A stretch of DNA of 64,000 bases from positions 19,305-83,304 of the forward strand of contig CAYLWO010000018.1 in the NCBI GenBank assembly GCA_964387285.1, written 5' to 3'. The DNA comes from Anaerohabitans sp964387285 (GTDB lineage: Bacteria > Zhuqueibacterota > Zhuqueibacteria > Residuimicrobiales > Residuimicrobiaceae). Of this stretch, positions 26,591-35,986 are shown piece after piece (within the stretch, counting starts at the first letter, position 1; each line of letters begins with the position of its first letter). Below the pieces are notes generated by a model that searched no databases, was not told the origin of the DNA, and worked only from the letters and a program-made list of their open reading frames with translations. The position numbers were made by a program, and so were the translations under genes.

Positions 26591-27999
26591 GCGATGTTTT
26601 CCTCCTTTTGATTAAATTCAAATCGGGGTTCAAACATCCCATCGGGCAACTTGATCCCGGAAGTTTCGAACTGTTCGATAAATTTGGGCCGAATGCCGGT
26701 GACGCGAAAAGTGCCGATCACCTGACCATCGTCGCGAATACCCAACTTTTCAAAAATAAAAATATCCTGCAGAGAGACCGTTTCACCCTCCATGCCGACA
26801 ATTTCTGAGACTTTGATCACTTTGCGGGTGCCGTCGCTGAGGCGGGCGATTTGCACGATGATATGAATGGCGGAGCTGATTTGTTCGCGCATGGCGCGAT
26901 CGCCGAGGTTGGCGCCGGCCATGAGCACCATGGTCTCCAGACGGCGCAAGGCATCGCGCGGCGAATTGGCGTGCAGCGTCGTCAAAGAGCCGTCATGGCC
27001 GGTGTTCATGGCCTGCAGCATGTCCAGCGCTTCTGCGCCGCGCACCTCGCCCACGACAATGCGATCGGGCCGCATACGCAAAGAGTTGCGCACCAGTTCA
27101 CGTTGCGCCACCGCGCCTTTGCCCTCGATGTTGGCGGCTCGCGTCTCCAGGCGAACGACATGGGTTTGTTGCAGTTGCAGTTCAGCCGCATCCTCCACCG
27201 TGACGATGCGTTCATTGCTGGGGATGTAGCTGGACAATATATTCAACAGGGTCGTTTTCCCGGAGCCGGTGCCGCCGGAGACAAGAATATTCAACCGTGC
27301 CCGCACCGCAGCAGACAACACCTCGGCGATGGCCGGCGTCAAACTTTGATGACGCAAAAGATCATCCATATTCAATCGCTGCAAACCAAATTTACGAATG
27401 GAGAGAATCGGACCATCCACTGCCAGCGGCGGAATAATGGCATTGACGCGCGAACCGTCCGGCAAACGCGCATCCACCATGGGGCTCGATTCATCGACGC
27501 GTCTGCCGACCTTGGAAACGATCCGCTCGATGATATGCATCAGATGAAGATCGTCTTTAAAACGGGTGTTGGTCGGCTCTAGTTTGCCAAAGCGCTCAAC
27601 ATAGACGTGGCTGTGGGTGTTGACCAGAATATCAGAAACCGTGGGATCGAGCAGCAGAGGTTCAAGCGGTCCCAATCCAAATGTTTCATTCAATATCTCC
27701 TCGGTCAGCCGGTCCCGATTCAAATCATGGGCATCGGATTCCTCACTTTGCAGCAAGCTTTCAATCACTTCGCGCACCTGGACTCGCAACACTTCAGCGG
27801 GAATGGTATCCAGTTTGACCAGATCAAGCTTTTCAATCAGGCGACGGTGAATACGTTCCTTGAATTCATAATAAGCATGCAGCGCATGCAGATCAGGACG
27901 AACCGGTTTGGGTTCGTTCACGGGCGCCGCGATAACCGGCGTATAAGGTTTTTTGACTTCAGAGGCATCGCCGACTTTTAAGCGTTGCAGTAGATTCAT
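26587..27999 (-). CDS. tadA: Tad pilus assembly ATPase TadA/CpaF
   Basis: 470 residues, normal for CpaF. Nucleotide-binding motifs of the GspE/VirB11 class are intact: Walker A SGGTGSGKTTLL (about 241-252), an Asp box near TVEDAAELQL, Walker B-like RPDRIVVGEVRGAEALDMLQAMNTGHDG and the His box SLTTLHANS. The N-terminal domain (about 95-200, LGPLEPLLLDPTVSDILVN) is typical of the family. It hydrolyses ATP at the inner membrane to drive Flp pilus polymerisation, working with TadB and TadC. Confidence 0.97.
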   Translation of the reverse strand: MNLLQRLKVGDASEVKKPYTPVIAAPVNEPKPVRPDLHALHAYYEFKERIHRRLIEKLDLVKLDTIPAEVLRVQVREVIESLLQSEESDAHDLNRDRLTEEILNETFGLGPLEPLLLDPTVSDILVNTHSHVYVERFGKLEPTNTRFKDDLHLMHIIERIVSKVGRRVDESSPMVDARLPDGSRVNAIIPPLAVDGPILSIRKFGLQRLNMDDLLRHQSLTPAIAEVLSAAVRARLNILVSGGTGSGKTTLLNILSSYIPSNERIVTVEDAAELQLQQTHVVRLETRAANIEGKGAVAQRELVRNSLRMRPDRIVVGEVRGAEALDMLQAMNTGHDGSLTTLHANSPRDALRRLETMVLMAGANLGDRAMREQISSAIHIIVQIARLSDGTRKVIKVSEIVGMEGETVSLQDIFIFEKLGIRDDGQVIGTFRVTGIRPKFIEQFETSGIKLPDGMFEPRFEFNQKEENIA

Positions 28000-28012
28000 C
28001 GTTTGGCTCCCA

Positions 28013-29200
28013 TCATCTTCCCCATCGTTTTAGAAAGCCGGACTTGAGCGCCTTGGTAGACTCGGCCAACGCTTCGGAATCACCCCTTAACAGCTGATGT
28101 AATTGAACCACTTGTTGGCTAAAACGATTTTGCGGTCTGGTTAATATCAACGGTTCGCCGGTGTTGACGCTTTCGGTCATGACGCCATTCTCCTGCAACG
28201 GCAACCGGCACAGGATCGGCGTGGCGATTGACTTTTCGATCACTTCCAGATCATCGGTCATACGCTGCGGATAACGATTGAGGATCACCGCCACCTTGTC
28301 CTGATCGTACTGCAACCGCTGAAACAGCGCCAGGGCGCGCCTCAGATTGTAAACCGTTGCTACATCCAGTTGCGCGATGGTGAGGATGGTGTCTGATTCA
28401 TCCAGAGCGCGAATCGTCACTTCACTAAAATGGCTGTCGCTGTCGATAAAAATATAGTCAAACTCCGAACGCAGCAATTCGATAATCTGGCCAACGGCTG
28501 ATGCCGTTATCGTGTCCGCCTGTTCCAGATTTTCCGGACCGGAGATAAAGACCACGCCGCTGCTGTGACGGGTCAAGGTATTCGGCAATGTGGCCGGATC
28601 CAGAGCGGATATGTTTTCGTAAAGATCCAATAATGAAATTCGTGGTTTAAGATCCAGAAACAGAGCGGCGTTGCCGAGGTGCAATTTCAGATCGAGCAAA
28701 AGCACCCGTTTGTGATATTCTTTGGCAACATGTACGGCGAGATTGGTTGCCAGCGTTGTTGTGCCGACGCCGCCTTTGACGCCGTAACAACAAATCACTT
28801 TCGCTTGCGCCTGGTGTTCTCCGCCCTTGAGTCGGCGTTGCGCCGCCAGTACCGCGTTTTGCAGTTCATCGCCCGACATCTGGGGCAAAAGAAATTCATG
28901 GGCGCCATTACGCATGGCCTGAACAATAAGTTCAGCTTCTGCACTGGCCGCTGAACAAAGGAAAATGGTCTGCGGAAACATGGCGCTCCACTTGCCCAGC
29001 CACTTTAAACTCTCCTTGCCGTCGGTTAAATCGATGAGGGCAAAATCAGGATGAAACTTGCTTAACAAAGATTGCGCGGAGGTCCAGTTGGTGCTTTGGC
29101 TGTACAAGCGAAAATTTTCAAGCTGTTTAAGACTGTGAAAAACCGCGTCAGATTCATTGGCGCCGCTGCTGATATAGATCCAGGAGATTACTTTATCCAT
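28013..29200 (-). CDS. tadZ: Tad pilus localisation ATPase TadZ/CpaE
   Basis: 395 residues from the ATG at 29200, which has a GAGGAAT site upstream and does not overlap tadG; the longer frame from 29323 would overlap tadG by more than 100 bp. Residues 1-125 form an atypical receiver-like domain, and a MinD/ParA-type ATPase follows with the deviant Walker A KGGVGTTTLATNLA (normal for CpaE/TadZ) and DYIFIDSDSHFSE. TadZ places the pilus machine at its site in the cell. The gene lies 14 bp downstream of tadG and 13 bp upstream of tadA. Confidence 0.93.
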   Translation of the reverse strand: MDKVISWIYISSGANESDAVFHSLKQLENFRLYSQSTNWTSAQSLLSKFHPDFALIDLTDGKESLKWLGKWSAMFPQTIFLCSAASAEAELIVQAMRNGAHEFLLPQMSGDELQNAVLAAQRRLKGGEHQAQAKVICCYGVKGGVGTTTLATNLAVHVAKEYHKRVLLLDLKLHLGNAALFLDLKPRISLLDLYENISALDPATLPNTLTRHSSGVVFISGPENLEQADTITASAVGQIIELLRSEFDYIFIDSDSHFSEVTIRALDESDTILTIAQLDVATVYNLRRALALFQRLQYDQDKVAVILNRYPQRMTDDLEVIEKSIATPILCRLPLQENGVMTESVNTGEPLILTRPQNRFSQQVVQLHQLLRGDSEALAESTKALKSGFLKRWGR

Positions 29201-29214
29201 AACAACTTGATTCC

Positions 29215-30189
29215 TCATTCGACCAGACGGACGCCATAAACAAACGTGTTGCCGTTTCCCCAAACTCCCTGACTTAATCTCTGTATGAATCGGCCATACA
29301 CATCGCCGCCGCCGGAAATGCATTCGATGAAAAAAACCGCCAGCCCGGTCACGGTGATGGTGTTGCGACCGGAATCTGGAGGATAGGCCGGATCATAAAT
29401 GGGCAGAATAACAATACGCGGGCTGGTCAGGCCCGAATAACCGGAATTGACCACTGTGCTTCCATCCCAATAAGCGTTGGCATCCGTATCAATTAAATCA
29501 TTGACGCCCTGTCTCGTCGGACCTGCCATATTGCCGGGTTCCACCTGCAAAATATCATTGATGCGTACAATGCAATCACAACCTTCGGCAATATTGTCCC
29601 GGTAAACATCTGCACCGGATTCCGGATCACCCTGATTGACAGGTGGATAGTCGACCGGATAATAGAAACTGGGATTGGTAGCCGGAGCACCCAATTGTCC
29701 GGATTTAACCAAAACCGGATTATGCAGCGGGAATCCGTCAGGTACGGCAAATGGTCTAAGACGGCGGACGCCGACCAACGAACCCAATTCCGCCATGGCC
29801 GCGGCGTTGATCGTCACGGTGCGCAATCCCAGTATCGGAGCGAAAAAAAGCGGCAGCTGACGGGCAGAACGGACCCGAATCCTTCGGGCCGCGGGAAAGG
29901 TGATGTCAGCCGCGTTGACAGCTAAGGCCTGGTTAATGCAACGGTTGCGACCAGCATAATCTGTAGCCAGCCGCGTAGCTTCAGTCTGGCTGGTCAGGAG
30001 ACCGGCGGCGCCGGCCAGAGCAGAAGCATCTACCCCGGACTGTAACTGGTTGCGCGCGGTCAGTACATAACTGACATCTACAGCCAGTGCAGCCATGCCC
30101 AGCATAGCGATCAGCGAGGTCGCGGCCAGGACCAGGACATTGCCCTGCTCATCGCAGAGCCATTTATGGAAGAATGATCTGATGTTCAT
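29215..30189 (-). CDS. tadG: TadG-like pseudopilin/membrane protein (Flp pilus locus)
   Basis: 324 residues. The N-terminal DEQGNVLVLAATSLIAMLGMAALAVDVSYVLTARNQLQSGVDASALAGAAG is the characteristic Tad domain (pfam13400): a membrane helix followed by an A-x-D-A-AALAGA helix. The C-terminal about 200 residues are a Gly/Pro-rich beta domain with no recognised family. TadG-type proteins are minor envelope components of Flp pilus systems. It begins 2 bp after cpaC. Confidence 0.88.
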   Translation of the reverse strand: MNIRSFFHKWLCDEQGNVLVLAATSLIAMLGMAALAVDVSYVLTARNQLQSGVDASALAGAAGLLTSQTEATRLATDYAGRNRCINQALAVNAADITFPAARRIRVRSARQLPLFFAPILGLRTVTINAAAMAELGSLVGVRRLRPFAVPDGFPLHNPVLVKSGQLGAPATNPSFYYPVDYPPVNQGDPESGADVYRDNIAEGCDCIVRINDILQVEPGNMAGPTRQGVNDLIDTDANAYWDGSTVVNSGYSGLTSPRIVILPIYDPAYPPDSGRNTITVTGLAVFFIECISGGGDVYGRFIQRLSQGVWGNGNTFVYGVRLVE

Positions 30190-30191
30190 CG

Positions 30192-31265
30192 TTACAGTCC
30201 TCCGGATGACAATTGCTGCACACCCCTGATAATCGACGGCGATACCATGATCATCAATTCGGTTTCTTTATTGCTGAACCTTTCGCTGCTGAACAGTTTG
30301 CCCAATACGGGCAGGCTGCCGAGCAAGGGTGTTTTGGAAATGGTTTTGGATTCTTCCTGCGAATAGAGTCCGCCGAGAATGAGTTGCTTGTTCTCTTCCA
30401 GGTCCACGTTCGTTTCGGTCTTGCGCGTCGACAAAGCCGGAATACGAAAACCGGAAAGAATGATCCCATTGTCAAAATCAAGGCTGCTGACCTCGGCCGA
30501 CACCTTGAGATTGATCATGTTGGAATCTAGAACCAACGGCGTGAATTTGAGTTTTATGCCAAACTCTTTGAATTGAATGGTCACGGTCTGCATACCGGAC
30601 GCTCCGGAGACGATGGGAATGGGAAATTCACCACCGGCGAGGAAACTGGCTTCAGCGCCTTCGCGCGCGCTGAGATTCGGTTTGGCCAGCACTGTGAGAA
30701 GATTCTTCTCCTCTAGAGCTTTGATCATGGTCGTCAAATTTTGCGTCGGCACGGCGACAAAAATATCCACCACATCGCTGAATCCCAGGGGATCTCCCGG
30801 GCTGACGACTTTGCCGGCAAAACTGCCGACATCTACGGTTTCGCTGCCGATCTTGCGGGCTTTGGAAAGAACATCAAAACCCAGTTCCCTAAGAGCAATG
30901 CGGTTGATTTCGACAAATCGAACCTGCAACATGACCTGATGCAAGGCTACCGGTTTGCGCACCAGTATGCGTTGCTGCAGAAATTCGCCCTGATCGTTCC
31001 AGACAATCAGGGTCGTGGAACCCTCCTGCTTGCCAATGAGTACGAGTTGGGATGCGGACATCACGCTGGCGTCTGCAATGTCGGGATCGGCAATGGAAAC
31101 CTTGCTGATAACCTTGTACTCAAGGACCTGCGAATGTCCCGGTTCAATTGTCAACAGATCAGGTTCTACTGCAGCGGTAAGGAGGGCCCAACCCAAAAAC
31201 ATGCTAACCACGCCCATGTTCCGCCGGCTTTTTTCAAAGGCATATCTGCGTACAAATAACTTCAT
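30192..31265 (-). CDS. cpaC: Tad pilus outer-membrane secretin CpaC/RcpA
   Basis: 357 residues from the ATG at 31265, preceded by AAAGGAG at 9 bp; a longer frame from 31358 lacks these signs. A signal sequence (residues about 10-32) is followed by the pilus-type BON-like segment (GHSQVLEYKVISKVSIADPDIADASVMSASQLVLIGKQEGSTTLIVW) and the secretin domain (about 205-350, LLTVLAKPNLSAREGAEASFLAGGEFPIPI...LPALSTRKTETNVDLEENKQLILGGLYSQEESKTISKTPLLGSLPVLGKLF). It forms the outer-membrane pore through which the Flp pilus passes. Confidence 0.96.
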   Translation of the reverse strand: MKLFVRRYAFEKSRRNMGVVSMFLGWALLTAAVEPDLLTIEPGHSQVLEYKVISKVSIADPDIADASVMSASQLVLIGKQEGSTTLIVWNDQGEFLQQRILVRKPVALHQVMLQVRFVEINRIALRELGFDVLSKARKIGSETVDVGSFAGKVVSPGDPLGFSDVVDIFVAVPTQNLTTMIKALEEKNLLTVLAKPNLSAREGAEASFLAGGEFPIPIVSGASGMQTVTIQFKEFGIKLKFTPLVLDSNMINLKVSAEVSSLDFDNGIILSGFRIPALSTRKTETNVDLEENKQLILGGLYSQEESKTISKTPLLGSLPVLGKLFSSERFSNKETELMIMVSPSIIRGVQQLSSGGL

Positions 31266-31293
31266 TATGTAGATCTCCTTTCCGAAGCAGCCA

Positions 31294-32184
31294 TTACGGT
31301 TTCTGCGATTTGTTCTCTTTAGCAATTCCTTTGTCCAGGATGACTTCGGAACGCACATTGGAACGATATACCTGGATTACCTGTTTAGCAGGCTCCTTGA
31401 CCGTATCAGCACTGGCCTGAACTGCCGTAGAGGCAACTCCGGTGAAATTCGACGGCGACGCGGTTTTTTTCTTGCTGATGAGTTCTTTCAAACGTACACC
31501 GGTGGGTGTCGCCTCAACCTGATCCGCGGCATTGCGCAGCACCAATTGTAATTTTCCCTCATAACTGCCCAGCGCCAACTTTTCCGCCTGAGCAGGAGTT
31601 ACCAGCAGCGTGACCGATTTTACTGTGATGGGATCTTCATCTTTGCGATTGACATTCTGGTCAACCGCCAACACCTCGATATTTTCCAGAATGGTGGTGG
31701 TGGTCGATTCTTCTTTATTACCGGCAGAGGAAACGGTAGCAAGCACATCGACGCGTGCATGCGGCAGAATAAAGCCGCTAACCCCGCTTACCACGTTTAC
31801 CGCTACGGTCATGGCCCGCATCCCTGCAGGAATGGCCGCAGAAAAACCGCCGCTGGAGCCGACAGGGGCCAGGCGGCTTTCAAGAATTACTTCGCCGACA
31901 TAGAGTTCGGACTTGCAGACGCGATCCAGTAAATCAACGGCCCGGGAAAAACTCCCTTCGGGGATGAGGGTGTTTGGAAAATCTTTTGCTTCCATCATGC
32001 TTTCGTCAAGGCGGGCGCCGACCGGCAAATTGACCTTGGCGACCATAACCGGACGCACGGCATCGTCACTGTTTTGTTGCAGAATACTTTTTTGATTCTG
32101 TAAATAGGACCAGGTTCCGAGCGTTGCCAACAACGCAGCCAGAATCGCCAAAGGGATAATGAATTTTAGCTTGAGCAGGTTCAT
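31294..32184 (-). CDS. cpaB: Flp pilus assembly protein CpaB/RcpC
   Basis: 296 residues: a single N-terminal membrane helix (7-25), a SAF domain (about 45-115, VMVAKVNLPVGARLDESMMEAKDFPNTLIPEGSF), and an RcpC/CpaB domain (about 120-225, IPAGMRAMTVAVNVVSGVSGFILPHARVDVLAT, LENIEVLAVDQNVN, VTLLVTPAQAEKLALGSYEGKLQLVLRN). It is a periplasmic component linked to the secretin. The C-terminal about 60 residues are low in family similarity and rich in Lys/Ser/Thr. Confidence 0.95.
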   Translation of the reverse strand: MNLLKLKFIIPLAILAALLATLGTWSYLQNQKSILQQNSDDAVRPVMVAKVNLPVGARLDESMMEAKDFPNTLIPEGSFSRAVDLLDRVCKSELYVGEVILESRLAPVGSSGGFSAAIPAGMRAMTVAVNVVSGVSGFILPHARVDVLATVSSAGNKEESTTTTILENIEVLAVDQNVNRKDEDPITVKSVTLLVTPAQAEKLALGSYEGKLQLVLRNAADQVEATPTGVRLKELISKKKTASPSNFTGVASTAVQASADTVKEPAKQVIQVYRSNVRSEVILDKGIAKENKSQKP

Positions 32185-32199
32185 GGCATGTTCTCCGAG

Positions 32200-32586
32200 T
32201 TAGCCTTCCCAATGCATCGTGGTGCTGCGGCTAAGTTGAAAAGGACCGAGCAGACCAGGGATGACGGCGCCGGTGATCGGCGTATAGGATCCACTGACCG
32301 TTACCGTGACCTCGTTGGCCCCGCCAGGTCCGGAAACGCTAACCGAAATTGCGGTAAGGCCGCTGCTGCTGACCAGATTGAGCGCCTTGGCACGCACGCG
32401 GCTGACATCAGGAGCTGTCACTGCAGCAACACGCGCGCCTTCCCGGGCAGCGCTGGTCATTAAATTCATGGTCTCCCACAACCGACCAAATTCAATGATG
32501 CCGAAGAGCAGCAACGCAAAAACAGGGACGATAATGGCGAACTCTACTAACGCCTGACCATGTTCTGATTTACAGAATCGTTTCAT
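32200..32586 (-). CDS. tadE: TadE-like pseudopilin
   Basis: 128 residues. CKSEHGQALVEFAIIVPVFALLLFGIIEFGRLW is the TadE motif: a short positively charged leader, Gly, then a hydrophobic helix with Glu at +5, processed by the prepilin peptidase encoded next to it. TadE-type pseudopilins are needed for Flp pilus assembly. Its start overlaps the stop of cpaA by 4 bp. Confidence 0.93.
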   Translation of the reverse strand: MKRFCKSEHGQALVEFAIIVPVFALLLFGIIEFGRLWETMNLMTSAAREGARVAAVTAPDVSRVRAKALNLVSSSGLTAISVSVSGPGGANEVTVTVSGSYTPITGAVIPGLLGPFQLSRSTTMHWEG

Positions 32587-33068
32587 AAATATACCTCTAC
32601 AAAAATAGTCCAGCTGGCGCCGATGGCAATAGCCACGGCATAAGGTATTCCGGAATAGCGATGTACTTTTTCCCCGGCCATTTCAGGATGAGGACGACTG
32701 CGCGTGTAATGGCGCCAACTGATTTTTGCCAGGGCTAAAAAACCCCCGGCGAATACGGTAGCGAGCAGAGCCACGCAGGCAGCTGGCCAGGAAAACCAGG
32801 CGCCAACCGCAGCCATCAGCTTGACGTCGCCAGCGCCCATGCCGCCTAACAAATAAACAAGCGCAAACGGGAGTGCAGCGGCCGCCATGCCAGATAACGA
32901 TGTACACAATCCTGCCGATCCAGCCCAGGCCAAATGCAGGGCAAGGCCGGAAAAGAGTGCCGGAAATGTGAGCCAGTTGGGAATACGTCGGCTGCGAATG
33001 TCCCACACTGCGGCAATGAAAACCACGAAAAGGAGGCCTGTGATCTGCACTATTTTTGCAAACGGCAC
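32583..33068 (-). CDS. cpaA: Prepilin peptidase CpaA/TadV (A24 family)
   Basis: 161 residues with GTG as start at 33068. An AGGAGG ribosome-binding site lies 8 bp upstream, and this choice removes the overlap with the flp gene that the longest frame (to 33152) would cause. Both catalytic aspartates of type IV prepilin peptidases are present, in AVWDIRSRRIPN and in GGMGAGDVKLMAAVG (the GxGD motif). The protein has about six hydrophobic segments and lacks the N-terminal methylase domain, as expected for TadV. It cleaves Flp and TadE precursors at the Gly before the hydrophobic helix. Confidence 0.93.
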   Translation of the reverse strand: MPFAKIVQITGLLFVVFIAAVWDIRSRRIPNWLTFPALFSGLALHLAWAGSAGLCTSLSGMAAAALPFALVYLLGGMGAGDVKLMAAVGAWFSWPAACVALLATVFAGGFLALAKISWRHYTRSRPHPEMAGEKVHRYSGIPYAVAIAIGASWTIFVEVYL

Positions 33069-33117
33069 ATCCAGGCCCTCCTCTTGTAAATAATTTCTTG
33101 CTGAATAGAGAAATCCT

Positions 33118-33288
33118 TTATAGTGCGCCGGCGATATTGTTGATAACGCCAAGGATATTCAGACCGAGCAGTTGCAGCGCTACAATCGCCACAATGGCAA
33201 TGAGCACCAGAATCAGGGCGTATTCAGCCAGAGTTTGTCCCTCTTCTTTAGCAAATAGACCGCGGAAAAAATTCATGATGGTTTGCAT
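33118..33288 (-). CDS. flp: Flp-type pilin 1
   Basis: 56 residues from the ATG at 33288, which has AAAGGAG 8 bp upstream. The leader ends FAKEEG; predicted cleavage is after Gly17, giving a mature pilin that begins QTLAEYALILVLIAIVAI with the conserved Glu at position 5. The short length and a single hydrophobic helix are typical of Flp (type IVb) pilins. It is the major pilin candidate of the locus. Confidence 0.94.
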   Translation of the reverse strand: MQTIMNFFRGLFAKEEGQTLAEYALILVLIAIVAIVALQLLGLNILGVINNIAGAL

Positions 33289-33410
33289 AGCATACTCCTT
33301 TTTTTTGGATGAGAATCTGAACAATTAAAGACTTTGCATCGTTTACATCATTCGCATCCCTCCTCTCGATCAACGTCGGCATTATCGGTGCACTGGTTCA
33401 TGCAAAAATT

Positions 33411-33584
33411 TTATGGCCAACTGTTCACAACCTGAAAAAACCAGGCCAGGATTTGCTGCCCAAACAATACCAGGCCCGCGACCATTACCAAAGCAATCAG
33501 TAACAGTATCAATGCATATTCACTCAGCGTTTGGCCGTCCTCACCGGCCAAAAACTGATAAATAATCGTGACAGCTGGCTGCAT
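33411..33584 (-). CDS. flp: Flp-type pilin 2
   Basis: 57 residues from the ATG at 33584, with GGAGGAG 7 bp upstream. The leader MQPAVTIIYQFLAGEDG precedes QTLSEYALILLLIALVMVAG, which has the same Gly/Gln cleavage site and Glu5 as the first pilin. Two different Flp pilins in series are common in Tad loci; one may be major and the other a minor or alternative subunit. It is the first gene of the pilus operon. Confidence 0.92.
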   Translation of the reverse strand: MQPAVTIIYQFLAGEDGQTLSEYALILLLIALVMVAGLVLFGQQILAWFFQVVNSWP

Positions 33585-34338
33585 TATTTTCTCCTCCTCA
33601 CAGTTTAAATAATAAAAGGAGAACCATACCGGCAGAAAAAGTGGCGGCACTCTTTCTCAAGCATGTAGCCGAAACATTGGCAAATCCAGAAATTGTATTT
33701 TGTCTATCTCACAGGTGCGGTGCAAATAAGCGACAATCCAAAAAATTTGGCGTATGACGATCTCCTAGTCGCCAGAGATAAGGTTGTCACTGGGGGAAAA
33801 AGCTAAGAATTTAGCGCTAAATGATAACGCCTGGAAATAACTTATTAAAAATCAATTAATAATTTATCATCCTCCCCACTCAGTGAGGATAAATGATGAA
33901 AAAATAAATAGTAAATCTTGTAATGGCAGTATCAAAACATAACATTATCGCAAAATGGCGATTATTCGCAGTAAAAATCTGCTCAATAATAAGTAGTATG
34001 GGTGAAAAAATCAAGAGTTTTATTTGCAAATTTGCATTTTACGCCATTTTTTGCGTAATAAGGTAAAACACTTGCATGCGAAAGATAATAATCAAACCGA
34101 ACATTTTGTATGATTTAGATCACAAAAATCAATTTTGGCGAGTAAATAAAAAAAGTGAGAGCAGTATTGACATTTACTTGCTCTCACCTTGTTTAGGATA
34201 GAAAACAGGTCGGAAATCACGGTATAAATACCGCCATACACTCAAAATAAAACCGTTTAACAGAAAGCCATAGTTTAGCGGTTTGTGCTCGAAAGACAAC
34301 CTTCGAGGATCATGCACTCGCTCAATTCAGCAGAGACA
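33585..34338. promoter_or_regulatory. AT-rich regulatory region upstream of the pilus operon
   Basis: No gene is supported in these about 750 bp, which separate the flp start from the 3' end of the oxidase operon. The region should contain the promoter for the 11-gene pilus operon. Features seen: an inverted repeat TTACGC...GCGTAA around 34040-34060; an imperfect stem near 33870-33900; and a CRP/FNR-like half-site pair TATGA-N6-TCACA at 34109-34124. The last two are weak and there is no obvious sigma-54 (GG-N10-GC) match. Confidence 0.4.
34109..34124. promoter_or_regulatory. Possible CRP/FNR-family operator
   Basis: TATGATTTAGATCACA matches the CRP-type palindrome TGTGA-N6-TCACA at nine of ten consensus bases. 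It lies about 525 bp upstream of the flp start codon and downstream of the oxidase genes. The distance to any start codon is larger than usual, so the assignment rests on the match alone. Confidence 0.25.
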
Positions 34339-35964
34339 TTACCTCGTCGCTTTTGGCAACAACTCTTTTGTTTTAATTTTAGCCGGCGTAAAAATGCCCC
34401 ACACGCCGCGCAAGCCGACCGTCATCACAATATTGAAAAAGAACACCAGAAAGCCGAGCAACAGCAGCGCACCGGACAGAGCGGCTAAAATCATATAAAG
34501 GTTAAATTCGCCGTTGAAATACAAGGTCCGTCGCAACATGCCATGTAAACCAGCCATGCCCATGAATGCACCCATGCCGATGCCGCCGAGAAGATGCAGC
34601 CAGAAATGCCAGTTCGCCAGTTTATCACTGTACAGTTTAGCGCCGTTGGTCAAAATAGGCAATAATAAATAGATGGCGGAATACAGGGTCATGGTTAATC
34701 CGACCAGCACAGCCACATGCACATGCGGCCCGACAATCCATTGCGTATTGTGCAGCAAACGGTTCAAGCCCAAATCCGCCTGTATAATCCCTGCAGGGAC
34801 GGCCAGGGCAAAACCGAGCAAGCCGCCCAACAAAAATTTCAAGGGATTCGTCATTTTCAGCGGTCGTGCACTCCATAGCGTGATGAGGGTAATGGCAAAA
34901 GCCAAACCCTGCGTGATCAATTCAAAAGCAGTAACCATCTCGCCGGAAAGAATTTTCAAGATGCCGGGTTGAGCCTGATCCGACATGAGATGGTGCGACC
35001 AGACAGTCCAGGACACGACCATTTCGATGAACAAAGCGGCACGGGCGATGTTTTCCATAAATAATTTTTTACCGGTGATCATGGTAGCCAATAAATACCA
35101 TGCGCCGGCGACAAAAATCAGCACCAGCCCGTCGGCGATGAGATCCAGTCCCCACCAAAACCAATTCTTGTACAACAGAGCGTCGACGGCAGAATGCTTC
35201 AAATCATAACCCAGAAGAGCCGCAATCATATAAACCAGGATCAGCACGCCGGTGAAAAGAATGACCGCGGCGTTCAGTGCCGTGTCAACCGTGCCGCGTG
35301 CAATTGCAGCGACCGGAAGTGAGACCAAATGTTCTTTTTTGTTTTTCGAGAAAAGATTTTTCAAACCGGTCAAACCCAGCGCTGATTTAATCAACTGTCC
35401 GGCGGGCTGTTTATCCCATCCTTCCGGCGTATAGGTGATGGTTTTGAAAATGTTAATGACCCATAAAACAGTGCCCGCCATGACCAGCGCAATGCCGACG
35501 ATAAAGAAAGTTCCACCGAGAACACTGAACTGGGTGAAATCCGCCGGCAGAGGCCAGTAGAGCGTATAGAGCGGTGAATAATGCGAAACGAATCCAGAGA
35601 ACCAAAAGACAAAGGTGCCGCCGGTAATAAGCCAAAGAATCCAGTTGCCGAGTTTGATGCTCCACAACGGCTTTTTCATTAAAAAGGGCGCCAGAAAAAG
35701 AAAAGCGCCAAAGACGATGGCATAGGTGGAACCAAATATTCCCACCAGCGGATGAGCGGTCATGATGGCAAAAAATTGCTCCTGGGTGACCAGTGGAATC
35801 GGCGTCACCTCATAAATCCGCATGATCATCCCTTCGAGCACGACAAATAAATAGTAGACCAAACCGATAACGACAAAACGCAGAGTCAATTTCTGCATGG
35901 GCGTCAGAGTGTCCGCTTTGAACAACCCCTGTTCGCCATGGAGGAGTGTTTGCATCAGGTTCAT
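34339..35964 (-). CDS. Atypical NO-reductase-like heme-copper oxidase, catalytic subunit
   Basis: 541 residues from the ATG at 35964, 22 bp after the stop of the subunit II gene; a frame from 36012 would overlap that gene. About 12-14 membrane helices. Histidines expected in subunit I of the heme-copper superfamily are visible: His71 (TAHPLVGIFG, low-spin heme), His324/His325 (WSHHLM, CuB pair) and His414/His416 (GPHVHV, high-spin and low-spin heme). In helix VI, where CuB or FeB normally takes a third His (VVHLWVEG in NO reductases, GHPEVY in oxidases), this protein has WWGLDLIADG, so the ligand position is Asp274 and the following acidic residue Asp278. Such His-to-Asp replacement is, from memory, known in some non-canonical NO reductase families (gNOR-like). 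NO reduction is therefore more likely than O2 reduction, but this is inference. Confidence 0.78.
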   Translation of the reverse strand: MNLMQTLLHGEQGLFKADTLTPMQKLTLRFVVIGLVYYLFVVLEGMIMRIYEVTPIPLVTQEQFFAIMTAHPLVGIFGSTYAIVFGAFLFLAPFLMKKPLWSIKLGNWILWLITGGTFVFWFSGFVSHYSPLYTLYWPLPADFTQFSVLGGTFFIVGIALVMAGTVLWVINIFKTITYTPEGWDKQPAGQLIKSALGLTGLKNLFSKNKKEHLVSLPVAAIARGTVDTALNAAVILFTGVLILVYMIAALLGYDLKHSAVDALLYKNWFWWGLDLIADGLVLIFVAGAWYLLATMITGKKLFMENIARAALFIEMVVSWTVWSHHLMSDQAQPGILKILSGEMVTAFELITQGLAFAITLITLWSARPLKMTNPLKFLLGGLLGFALAVPAGIIQADLGLNRLLHNTQWIVGPHVHVAVLVGLTMTLYSAIYLLLPILTNGAKLYSDKLANWHFWLHLLGGIGMGAFMGMAGLHGMLRRTLYFNGEFNLYMILAALSGALLLLGFLVFFFNIVMTVGLRGVWGIFTPAKIKTKELLPKATR

Positions 35965-35986
35965 ATCAGCTCGCTTTCTGCTAGGG

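Noticed and set aside
26851..27582. A 243-codon plus-strand frame opposite tadA
   Set aside because: It is antisense to a strongly conserved ATPase and rich in His/Arg/Gln as expected of a shadow frame.
29201..29323. Longer N-terminus for TadZ
   Set aside because: It would overlap the tadG coding region by over 100 bp and gives an Arg/Cys-rich leader not seen in the family.
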